This document shows, in pieces, positions 45,496 through 53,357 of a stretch of 56,936 bases of DNA; position 1 is the first letter of the stretch; each line of letters begins with the position of its first letter. This stretch comes from JAAFHB01 sp037128295. Its GTDB lineage: Bacteria; Bacteroidota; Bacteroidia; Bacteroidales; Prolixibacteraceae. Below the pieces are notes generated by a model, which made no database searches, was not told where the DNA came from, and saw only the letters and a program-made list of their open reading frames with translations. The translations under genes were made by a program, and so were the position numbers. The stretch covers positions 1 through 56,936 of the forward strand of contig JBAXWR010000013.1 of the NCBI GenBank assembly GCA_037128295.1, read 5' to 3'.

Positions 45496-45660
45496 ATGAA
45501 TAGCCTCAGGCTTTAGCCTGAGGGAAAAAAGGAAATATTCCAATGGCTTTAACCGAAATTTTGTAAAATATTAACCTAGTGATAATTAACAAATTTTTGG
45601 CTAAAGCCTTTCTGAATTTGAATCTTTGGTCCACCAGCTAAAGCTGGAGGCAATTCATTC
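45496..45660. repeat. Nested palindromic (REP-doublet-like) intergenic element
   Basis: This fills most of the 355-base gap after the BNR gene. A perfect hairpin CCTCAGGCTTTAGCCTGAGG (45504-45523) and a second CCAGCTAAAGCTGG (45634-45647) sit near the two ends. Between them GGCTTTAACC (45545-45554) pairs with GGCTAAAGCC (45599-45608). The two halves are rough reverse complements (GAAT.GCCT...GGCTTTA.CC..AAATTT). The layout is like a pair of inverted REP sequences; no transposase is nearby. The rest of the gap (45321-45495) holds nothing I recognise. Confidence 0.65.
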
Positions 45661-45675
45661 ATACAATACAAAACC

Positions 45676-46053
45676 TTAAATGATGAATTCTTTCAAGGTA
45701 TTGGTCGCCCAAATTCTGAATTGCGTGGCTTCTTTTGAATTCACCCTGTAGCCCACAGAAATGATGACATCGAGATTGTAAAATGTTTACAATCTTTCAA
45801 TACTTCTGTTGCCTTCATTTTGAACTGTTGCAAAATTTGCAACAGTTGCATTTTCGCTTAATTCGCCCTCATCAAAAATATTCTTTATATGGCGGGAAAT
45901 CACCGATTTGTCTCTTTGAAACAACTCTGCCAATTCATTCAACGAAAGCCAAACCGAGTTTTCGGTTAAACGAACATCTATTTTCGTTTTGCCATCTTCG
46001 CACTGGTATAGAATGATTTCTGATTTATTTGATTGTAAGTCCATTATATTCAA
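45676..46053 (-). pseudogene. Truncated RhuM-family protein with internal stop
   Basis: The frame starts at ATG 46053 and reads like the N-terminus of RhuM/virulence-RhuM proteins (IILYQCEDGKTKIDVRLTEN, VWLSLNELAELFQRDKSVIS, RHIKNIFDEGEL). It meets a TAA at 45787-45789, then continues in the same frame with more family-typical sequence (FYNLDVIISVGYRVNSKEAT, QFRIWATNTLKEFII) to a second stop at 45676. Intact relatives are about 330 residues, so the 3' half is also lost. RhuM proteins are DNA-binding-like and found with mobile or toxin-antitoxin contexts. This copy is probably inactive and marks a decayed accessory region. Confidence 0.85.
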
Positions 46054-46082
46054 ATGCTTAAAGTCCCAAAATATTTTTTAAT

Positions 46083-48701
46083 TTACTTTTTCAATTTCTT
46101 ACTCTGTTCCTGTAAAGCAGATTTATAATCGTAACGCGGTTGACGCGGTTTTAACGGTTTGGAGCGGTTTTTTAACTTCATTATATCAATCGATAGCAAT
46201 GCATCTGCTATTCTATTCCGTTCCAAACGATAATCTTTTTCGTCTAAAATTCCTTTGTTTTGTGAATTTTCGTTTTTTGAGTATCTGGCTGAAAGTAAGG
46301 CAATTTCGATTTCTTTGTCTGTATTTTTTTGCTTTTTGGCGGCTTGCAATGCCTCGTTCAAAGCTTTTTCCAATTCGTTATTGGCAATTAATTGCTTGAT
46401 GTCCACAAATCCTTCTTCGATTATTACACTGTCTATGAGCTTTCTAACATCAATTTCTTTGTAACTTCTTTCGCATTGAACTTTGAATATATTTTTTTCA
46501 AGTCGTTTTTGTAAATTTTCAAAAATGTAAAAATAGGGTTCTATATTTTCTTTACATTCCTTACAATTGCATGGCATTAACTCCCTGTAATACAGTTTTT
46601 TAAAAGGCTTTATGATTTTGGTGAAATTTTCGCGGATAATAGCCAGCATTTCCCGCTTTTGTAAGCCTGAAATTTTAATCTCGAAGGTGTTAATTTCACC
46701 GTAGGTTTCAATAATTTCGGCAAACGTTTTTTCGTACATCAGGTTTACACCGCGATGCCACACATTTTTTTCATCTTCGATATAGCTGTGCAACGAAACA
46801 ATCAGATGCGACATCAAACCTTCGGGCATGTATTTGCCAAATTCGTATTTGAAGATGAGGTGATGTCCGTTGTATTGATGATTCCACATCGCGTAAGGTT
46901 TTTCAGTTGGCAGATGTGCCGGAATAACGTATTCGTCCTGGTCTTTCACTTTATACATAAGCCCGAATTTGTGCATCAGTTGGGTCAAACTGGTGATTTC
47001 GAAACCCAGATTTTCGGAACGCCAGATTTTACAAACTTCCTCTTTCGAAATTCTTCCTTTTTTGTGTTTAATTGTTTGCTCATCAAGCACTTTGTAGAGA
47101 GTTTTTACCAACCATTCCGAATTCAGGAATACCCGGTTCTGCAATACGTCATCGTCAATAAAGTGGGTGATGGCACCGGTTTCGTGTAAATATTTGCTCA
47201 GCACTTTTACGCTGTCAAATTCCGAAATTCCCTGTTGGTTGCAAATTTCGAGAAATGCATCCAATCCAATGAAATTTTTGCCGGTTTTAAACAGTACTTC
47301 CTTAATCCTTATGTATGAAGCAGGCAAAGCCATCCCAATGTTGGGTAGAAATTGAATGGCATTTTTAACAATTTCCTGCAATCTTACAATTTTATCGTCG
47401 TTTTTACTCAAATCCAATTGAAAGGGTTGATTCACAAAACCGAATTTTGTTTTGTAACCATCGGAATCGAATTTGATCACATGCCCGAATTTTTCGTTGA
47501 TCACCACGAGCAAATTTGCCTTTTCGCCGGCGAGTTGCTCAATCGTGTTGAACCAATACGAGAAATCGGTTTTGTGCTCACGAGTTTCCTCCACCAGGAT
47601 ATAAAAAGTATTTTCGCCAAAAAAGATTTGATGTGTGCCATGATAAATTTTTTGCCCTCCCAAATCCCAGATATTCACCAGCATATTTTCTTGTTTCAAT
47701 GCCGGTAAATGCTTAAATAAGGTATCATTGATCGGAAAATTCCATTTTTGTATATCAATTCCCAAAGTTGTATCTTTTTCATTTGGCAATTCATTGTCTT
47801 TATCCAACAGTTTGCGCATCACCGATGTTTTGCCAGTGCCACCCTCACCAATTAGCATCAATTTTACCTCAAAATTGTATTGTTGTTGTTCTTTGTATAG
47901 TTCCTTAAAATACTTTTTTATTGCCTTTTTGCCTTGTTTGATGACTTCAATGGGGACGTTTTCAATTGGATTGTCATAAAAAGTAATAAAACCGTTATTG
48001 TCTTTAGTTGAATTGTTCCATTCTATTTCTATTTTTAATTCAGAAATCCAGTACTCTATTTTTTTTATTGGATTGTTTCCTAAATATGCTGTACTTAGAT
48101 TTTTTAAATTTTTGAGAACATCGATATTAATAATTTGATTACCCCATAAATACAAGTTTTTCAACTGTTTCATATTTTCTAAAATTGAAATATCAGATAC
48201 TGTATTATTCATTAATTCAAGGTTCTGAATTTTTGTCAATTTTTTTAAAGCAGAAATATCGCTGATTTGATTATCAGTCAAATAAATTTCTTGAATATTT
48301 TTCAAATCTTCCAAAGGAGAAATATCGCTGATTTGATTATATCGTAACCAAAGGACTTGAAGGTTTTTCAAATCTTTTAAAGGAGAAATATCAATGATTT
48401 GATTGTTTGATAAATCTAATGACTTCAGATTTTTGAACCCTGCCAGTGTTTTTATATCACTGATTATGTTACCGGCTAAATTTAAACTTGTTAAATAATT
48501 TATACAAGCAGAATTTCCTGATAAAGTTTTTGGAATTTCTTCTAAATCGTTTCGAATAGCAATTCCGCTAATATTTCCGGAGTCATCAGCTGAATATTCA
48601 AAAGTTCTTTTCTCTTTCCAATCGTCTATTTTATTAAACTCAATGATTTTAGAAGAAGCATTGAGTTCTTGTTCTAGTTCAAGAATAAGTTGGGGCTTCA
48701 T
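46083..48701 (-). CDS. LRR-Roc-COR (ROCO) GTPase with C-terminal effector-associated-like domain
   Basis: 872 residues. Residues about 65-230 are leucine-rich repeats of 22 residues (NLKSLDLSNNQIIDISPLKDL type). A linker GFITFYDNPIENVPIEVIKQ leads into a Roc Ras-like domain with P-loop GEGGTGKTS (285-293) and WDLGGQK. The G4 box reads NEKF instead of NKxD, so nucleotide specificity may be altered. A COR dimerisation domain (about 450-700) contains a Cys pair cluster (CNCKECKE). The C-terminal about 100 residues (IKQLIANNELEKALNEALQA, ERNRIADALLSIDIMK) resemble the helical effector-associated domains of bacterial NLR-like conflict proteins; this is by eye only. Probable intracellular signalling or defence switch. 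Paralogue of the broken gene at 49352-51834. Confidence 0.85.
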   Translation of the reverse strand: MKPQLILELEQELNASSKIIEFNKIDDWKEKRTFEYSADDSGNISGIAIRNDLEEIPKTLSGNSACINYLTSLNLAGNIISDIKTLAGFKNLKSLDLSNNQIIDISPLKDLKNLQVLWLRYNQISDISPLEDLKNIQEIYLTDNQISDISALKKLTKIQNLELMNNTVSDISILENMKQLKNLYLWGNQIINIDVLKNLKNLSTAYLGNNPIKKIEYWISELKIEIEWNNSTKDNNGFITFYDNPIENVPIEVIKQGKKAIKKYFKELYKEQQQYNFEVKLMLIGEGGTGKTSVMRKLLDKDNELPNEKDTTLGIDIQKWNFPINDTLFKHLPALKQENMLVNIWDLGGQKIYHGTHQIFFGENTFYILVEETREHKTDFSYWFNTIEQLAGEKANLLVVINEKFGHVIKFDSDGYKTKFGFVNQPFQLDLSKNDDKIVRLQEIVKNAIQFLPNIGMALPASYIRIKEVLFKTGKNFIGLDAFLEICNQQGISEFDSVKVLSKYLHETGAITHFIDDDVLQNRVFLNSEWLVKTLYKVLDEQTIKHKKGRISKEEVCKIWRSENLGFEITSLTQLMHKFGLMYKVKDQDEYVIPAHLPTEKPYAMWNHQYNGHHLIFKYEFGKYMPEGLMSHLIVSLHSYIEDEKNVWHRGVNLMYEKTFAEIIETYGEINTFEIKISGLQKREMLAIIRENFTKIIKPFKKLYYRELMPCNCKECKENIEPYFYIFENLQKRLEKNIFKVQCERSYKEIDVRKLIDSVIIEEGFVDIKQLIANNELEKALNEALQAAKKQKNTDKEIEIALLSARYSKNENSQNKGILDEKDYRLERNRIADALLSIDIMKLKNRSKPLKPRQPRYDYKSALQEQSKKLKK

Positions 48702-48734
48702 GAAAATTAAAAATTAAAAATTACGAATAAGCAT

Positions 48735-48998
48735 TTAAAACCTGAAAATAAAACCATACGAAGAAAACCATTTTGACAGTTTTCCATAAACTTCAGTAAC
48801 ACTATCTGCTTTAAACGATTTATTTTCAGGAAATTCTACAACATAAGGATGCATTTTTATTTTTAATTCCAATGTTACAGGCGTCTTCTCATTATCCGTA
48901 ACTGTTAAAGTTCCGTTATAAAATACAGAATCTTTACCTTTTGGAAAATAGCCTGAAATTAACTGGGTTTCGGTGTATATTATCAAACTTTTTTTCAT
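48735..48998 (-). CDS. Small hypothetical protein
   Basis: 87 residues, beginning MKKSLIIYTETQLISGYFPK and ending GKLSKWFSSYGFIFRF. No signal peptide or known domain. The alternating pattern (FYNGTLTVTDNEKTPVTLEL) predicts a small beta-rich protein. It lies between the two ROCO genes on the same strand, 33 bases upstream of the first ROCO start, so it may be cotranscribed. Two palindromic units lie just before its start codon. Confidence 0.55.
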   Translation of the reverse strand: MKKSLIIYTETQLISGYFPKGKDSVFYNGTLTVTDNEKTPVTLELKIKMHPYVVEFPENKSFKADSVTEVYGKLSKWFSSYGFIFRF

Positions 48999-49027
48999 GA
49001 TCTATTTCAAATTATGGTTTTTTGTTT

Positions 49028-49092
49028 GAATTGTTCGGACACTGTCCGAATTATTTACTTTTCGAATTGTTCAGCCGTTGGCTGAATTATTT
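49028..49092. repeat. Tandem pair of 29-bp palindromic units with changed stems
   Basis: Units at 49028-49056 and 49064-49092 share identical flanks (GAATTGTTC on the left, GAATTATTT on the right) but differ inside. The first palindrome is TTCGGACACTGTCCGAA, the second TTCAGCCGTTGGCTGAA. Both arms of the second changed together, so the hairpin is kept. Located 30 bases upstream of the small gene that starts at 48998. Confidence 0.75.
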
Positions 49093-49160
49093 GGTTGTTT
49101 AATTGTTCTATATTCATCGTTTTTTAATTCCATTCTTTAAACCAAAATTGATGTAAATAT

Positions 49161-49356
49161 ACAATAAGGGAATAAGGTTTTTGGGGTGGGTGACGCATTT
49201 TGAGTTACTAAGGTTAAGAAATTGAAAATAAGGTTTTTAAACCGTTGAAATCAATTTTGAAAATCTTACTTCAACTATGCCCATTTACCTTATCCTTTCC
49301 ATTTAAACCTTAGTAAACAGATAATTACACCATATGACCAACCTTATTCCCTTATT
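49161..49356. repeat. About 195-bp MITE-like inverted-repeat element
   Basis: The outer arms AATAAGGGAATAAGGTT (49163-49179) and its exact reverse complement (49340-49356) enclose a second exact pair, TTACTAAGGTT (49205-49215) and AACCTTAGTAA (49306-49316), placed symmetrically. There is weaker pairing between. The right arm contains the stop codon of the second ROCO gene. A further copy of the arm core, ACAATAAGGGAATAAG, occurs at 52172-52187. No coding capacity. The rest of the 48999-49351 gap holds only the two hairpin units. Confidence 0.75.
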
Positions 49357-51238
49357 TTGTAAGTTCATTTTCAAGATTTTTTTTATCATAAAGCAATTCA
49401 AGGTTATGAATTTCAGAACTGTTTTCAATGCTTGGAATGGTATTATCAGTAAAATTAAATTTGCTGTCAGTAGCTGCTTGAACTACTTTATTATCCATTC
49501 CGGTAACATTGATCGTATTGTAATTATTTATGATTGAGGTACTTTGCCGCAGAATTTCTTCGTTGCTTTCTATCCCTTCCAATAAGCGGCTTATTTGATA
49601 GGTCTTTTTGAGTTTGTAATCGCGGTAGGTCTTTTCTCCTTCACGTTCCATTTCTACCAAAACTATATATTCGACAAACGTATTTTCCACTAAAGGGATC
49701 AACAACGTTGGTTTCAGTTTAAATTCTTCGTTGATCTGGTTGACAAAGTAGCGGATTTGCGACAGGTATTGCCTTTTGTCTTTTTTGTCGCCGGTTACAG
49801 TTATTTGGATTTGGTCGTTGAAGGCACGCACCAAACAGGTTGCGTTCAGCGATTTGCTTGTGGTGATTACGCCCGAACGCCAAAACGTTGTTATCTCGCC
49901 GTTTATGGCAACAATCAGTCGCGAAATGACGGAATGGTGAAGGAATGGATAATCGTAAATGAATTCGAGTTTTTCGGTGCTGTGGATTATTTTTTCGACT
50001 TCCACGGCTGGGGTCTCTTTCTTGAACAAATCGGGTATAAGCATGAGTTTTTTCTGCGAGGCAAAAAAGCAGAGCTTGAACTCCTCCATTATGTCTGCCA
50101 GGTAGCGGCTTTCAAAATTGGTATAGGTTATTCTGCAGTATTCGTCGGTTTCAGTTTCGCCTTTTGTGGTGTTGGCGATTTCCCGTAATTCTTCATAAGG
50201 CACTACTCCAGAAGCATTTGCTGCCTTTTCGGAGGTGATAATCCTGTAAACGCCGGTGGTGACCCAAAGCGGATCGAGAATGTAATATTCACCCAGGTCC
50301 ATTTTATCGAAATGGAGGATAATGCCCAGATCGTGCAAAAACCGCACGCATTGGTTTTGTTCGTCATGGTTGGTCAATTCGTGGCGGATGCAAATTTCGA
50401 GGTATTCGCTTTCGTTTAATTTGAAGTTGGCTTTGGTTTTTTCCTGCAAGTCCTCTTTAATCTTCAACCACCGTTCGTCAATCTCGGTATTGAACAGTTC
50501 GGCATGGGGTATGGCGGTTTCCAGCAATCGTTTCAATTCGTGCAGGTTTTCGTCTTTTTCGCACGAAATACGCACAAAACCAGTTATTTGTGGGAATTCC
50601 TTTTTCAAGTTATACTTATCAATATCAAATGCCGGATTGACATCTATTTTGTTTACGGCAATGATTACCGGCGAATTGCCCCCCTGTGTGGTAATGTTCT
50701 CCAACCATTTGCGGATTTGTGTTTCTGTGGACTTATCGTTGCGGGCTTCGAGTACCAGGATATAAACGCTGCGGTTGGTCAGAAAAAATCGGTGGGTGCT
50801 CGTCATAATCTCCTGTCCGCCAAAGTCCCACAAGTAAGCCGACAAACCATGCAATTGGGTTTGCTGCGAAAAGGTGGGCAAGTCGCCAAATACCAGTTTT
50901 TCAATCTTTATCCCGTCGGTTTGTTTTTCGTGCTTATCGAAGGTGTTGTCATTTAGACGTTTGCAAATGGAGGTTTTCCCAGCTTCCGCATCACCTACCA
51001 AAAGCACCTTTATTTCGTTGAGTTTTTTCTTATTGGCAGCAAACCAAGCTTTTATTGCGGCTTTGCCTTGCTTTAGGATTTCGATGGGGACATTTTCTAT
51101 GGGGTTGTCATAGAATGAAATAAAACCACTATCGCTAAATTCCTTCCATTGAATATTCATTTTAGGAAAATCACAAATCCATTCAGGTAAAATTTTAATT
51201 GGATTTTTAGGAAATCTAAGGTAATTAAGATTTTTCAA
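49352..51238 (-). pseudogene. Second ROCO protein, Roc-COR part (downstream of a frameshift)
   Basis: This frame supplies the end of the LRR region, the linker GFISFYDNPIENVPIEILKQ (matching the first ROCO), a Roc domain with P-loop GDAEAGKTS, WDFGGQE and a canonical G4 NKID, and a COR domain (YILDPLWVTTGVYRIITSEK). It ends in an Asn-rich tail without the effector-associated-like region of its neighbour. The frame is open upstream to 51367, where a one-base loss separates it from the N-terminal LRR fragment at 51310-51834. Restoring that base gives one 827-residue protein. Translated alone it would lack most LRRs and is probably non-functional, unless the frameshift is a sequencing error. The stop codon lies in the arm of the palindromic element. 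Confidence 0.8.
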
Positions 51239-51309
51239 ATCTTTTAATGGTGAAATATCACTGATCTGATTATTGTCTAGCCAAAGTGTTTGTAAAGTTG
51301 ATAGTTCTT

Positions 51310-51834
51310 TTAAAGGAATAATATCCTTAATTTGAATAGAACATAAACTAAGACCACGAATGTTTGTAAATCTCTTAAAGGAGAAATATCGCTGATTTGA
51401 TTGTCTGCTAAACTAAGACTTACAATGTTTGTCAAATTCCTTAAAGGGGAAATATCAATGATTTGATTATGATTTAAATTAAGATCTTGAATGTTATTCA
51501 ACTCTTTTAAAGAAGAAATATCGCTTATATTATTACCTATTAAATTTAATATTTTCAAGGTTCGTAATCCTGAAAGTGGTGTTATGTCACTGATTTTATT
51601 GTCACTTAAATTTAAACTTGTTAAATAATTTAGGTGGGCAGTACTTTCCGATATGGTTCTAGGAATTTTTACTAAACCAATATTTCTAATCGCAAATCCG
51701 GTAATATTTCCGGTCACATCCACTGAATATTCAAAAGTTTTGTCTGATTCCCACCAATCTATATTATTCAATTGAACGCTTTTAAAAGTACAATTCAATT
51801 CTTTTTCAAGTTCGAGTATGATTTGGGGCTTCAT
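51310..51834 (-). pseudogene. Second ROCO protein, N-terminal LRR fragment (upstream of a frameshift)
   Basis: 174 residues starting MKPQIILELEKELN, nearly identical to the start of the first ROCO protein, followed by about five leucine-rich repeats (LNLSDNKISDITPLSGL, LSLADNQISDISPLRDL). After PLRDL the frame runs into unrelated residues and stops. In the preceding LRR the DNA for NLTNI has TTGACAAAC, whereas here it is TTTACAAAC with one base fewer, placing the deletion between 51367 and 51368. The following frame continues the LRR pattern directly. It is the broken front half of the gene at 49352-51238. Confidence 0.8.
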
Positions 51835-51900
51835 GGGAATTGTGAATTAAAAATTTGGAATTACGAATCATGTACATTTGATGGTTGGTAAAATTAGGGA

Positions 51901-52053
51901 TTATTGGTCGATTAACCATTTCCAGAGAGGAATAATGTTAATGCTCTTATTATCAATTGTGTAAAATTTCAGCGGATTGTGGTTTTGCCCGAATACCGAG
52001 CGCGAATAAAGCGGAATTGTAAAAATTGTAGTTCTGGAAATCATCTTTTTCAT
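51901..52053 (-). CDS. Possible small protein (50 residues)
   Basis: An ATG at 52053 opens a 50-codon frame ending TAA at 51901, with segments SRTTIFTIPLYSRSVFGQ and FYTIDNKSINIIPLWKWLID. It lies 66 bases upstream of the second ROCO start on the same strand. No domain was recognised; it may be a chance ORF or a remnant. The flanking DNA (51835-51900, 52054-52270) shows only AT-rich sequence and one copy of the ACAATAAGGGAATAAG motif. Confidence 0.25.
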   Translation of the reverse strand: MKKMISRTTIFTIPLYSRSVFGQNHNPLKFYTIDNKSINIIPLWKWLIDQ

Positions 52054-52270
52054 GTTTGTCCTTCTTGATAGGGATAAATATAGGGATAATCATCTTTGTC
52101 TGGAGGGAAATTAAGAAAAGTTTTTATGGTCATGATTCTCTTTGGAGGGTTCAATTTTCTGTTGATGAAAAACAATAAGGGAATAAGATGAAAAGAAATT
52201 AACGGGCTATATGTAGGTTGAAAAGAAAATCAAAGCAATGGGGTTAATGAAAATATGAGATTTCGGTGTG

Positions 52271-52491
52271 CTGCACCTTAAATTTTGATGCTGCGTATTT
52301 CTACAAATATTGTGGTACTCTGTACCTTATATTCTGATCCTTGTTTTTTCCTACAAATACTCTGGTCCTCTGTACCTTTTTTCTGATCCTTGCTTTTTTC
52401 TACAAATATTCTGGTTCTCTGCACCTTTCGATAGCCTCAGCGAGGCGAAATATTTGTAGAAAGGATGATATAAAGGTGGGTAAAGGTGCAG
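52271..52491. repeat. 49-50-bp tandem repeats with an inverted terminal copy
   Basis: CTGYACCTT begins at 52271, 52320, 52370 and 52419. Each is followed by a TCTACAAATATTCTGGT-type segment, giving three units of 49-50 bases. The fourth copy turns into a hairpin (GCCTCAGCGAGGC, about 52435-52447) and then the unit in reverse orientation (AATATTTGTAGAAAGG...AAAGGTGCAG) to 52491. It is a dispersed-looking palindromic element. The repeats are not separated by unique spacers, so it is not a CRISPR. Confidence 0.75.
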
Positions 52492-52643
52492 CGCACCGCA
52501 ATATTGTTTTAAGAAGGTTTCAATTTTTGGGCATGAATGAAATCCAAATATTATTTCCAAAATTGATAATAGCCTAATAAACTAGTAGTTAGACTGAATC
52601 TGGAAGATTTCAGGTTTTATAGCACAATTCAATTCTTACAACA

Positions 52644-52671
52644 GCCAGCCGCCAGAAACCAGCCGCCAGCC
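52644..52671. repeat. Heptanucleotide array (GCCAGCC)4
   Basis: Four 7-base units: GCCAGCC, GCCAGAA, ACCAGCC, GCCAGCC. Same family as the array at 21731-21807. It lies 44 bases after the end of the sulfur operon. Confidence 0.7.
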
Positions 52672-52714
52672 GCTTATCTACTCACCACATCATGGAAAAC
52701 AATTTTCCTCCTGC

Positions 52715-53311
52715 TCAACAACCCCCACCTGCCGAAACTGCTTTTTTGACCGGTTTAATTGATTCTGTTTTTACTGAAGGTGAATTGGTTACCGTTTGAT
52801 TGCTCAAGGCTGGTTTTACATGGATTGCCGACGTATCAATCACCGAAACCTCTGTTGCAGCAAGGTCTGTGGCTACTAATTCGTTGGTGGTCGAGAACCC
52901 ACCCTTTAATAATTTTGTGTTGGTGTAGCCCATCTGGCGAAGCAGAAAGAGGGGGGAAGTGGCCTGCAATTCGTTGTTTCCAACCAATACGGCTGTTTTG
53001 CCGCTTTCGAGCAGTTCATCCAAAGTTTCGAGCGATTCTTCATCCAAAAGCTGGCGGATCGGAAGATTGATCGCACCTTCGGGATGGCCTTTCAAAAACA
53101 CCTCTTCGGTACGCAGATCAATCACTTGTTTTCCAGCAAGATCTTTAATATCAACAAATACCGAAGGGTCATTCACAAGCTTGAGGCAATCACCAACATT
53201 CATCTTGTAATCAAGGGTATTCGGCCTGAAAACATAGGCCAACAGGATAATGACAACTGCCAAAGCGGGTAGGCTGAACCAAATCAAATTCGTCTTAAAT
53301 AAACGGTCCAT
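52715..53311 (-). CDS. Membrane-anchored rhodanese-fold protein with C-terminal GGGC tail (A)
   Basis: 198 residues. A short basic N-terminus and one transmembrane helix (about 9-28) suggest a periplasmic body. A rhodanese-like domain spans about 50-150 (QVIDLRTEEVFLKGHPEGAI, MGYTNTKLLKGGF). At the place of the catalytic Cys loop the sequence is VLVGNNELQATSP, so thiosulfate sulfurtransferase activity by the usual mechanism is not possible. After a Ser/Thr/Val-rich linker the protein ends KKAVSAGGGC, leaving a single terminal Cys on a glycine arm. The last gene of the operon, 46 bases after its paralogue. I infer a sulfur-carrier role. A plain structural domain is the alternative. Confidence 0.8.
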   Translation of the reverse strand: MDRLFKTNLIWFSLPALAVVIILLAYVFRPNTLDYKMNVGDCLKLVNDPSVFVDIKDLAGKQVIDLRTEEVFLKGHPEGAINLPIRQLLDEESLETLDELLESGKTAVLVGNNELQATSPLFLLRQMGYTNTKLLKGGFSTTNELVATDLAATEVSVIDTSAIHVKPALSNQTVTNSPSVKTESIKPVKKAVSAGGGC

Positions 53312-53357
53312 ATCTCGAAGTTTTACTTTATTTTTTAATTATCTATAATACAATAGG

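Noticed and set aside
52271..52491. CRISPR-like 50-base period
   Set aside because: The whole unit is repeated, not a short repeat with variable spacers, and the last unit is inverted.
45321..52714. Integrated prophage or complete insertion sequence in the accessory island
   Set aside because: No integrase, transposase or phage structural gene was seen; only palindromic repeats and a RhuM remnant.
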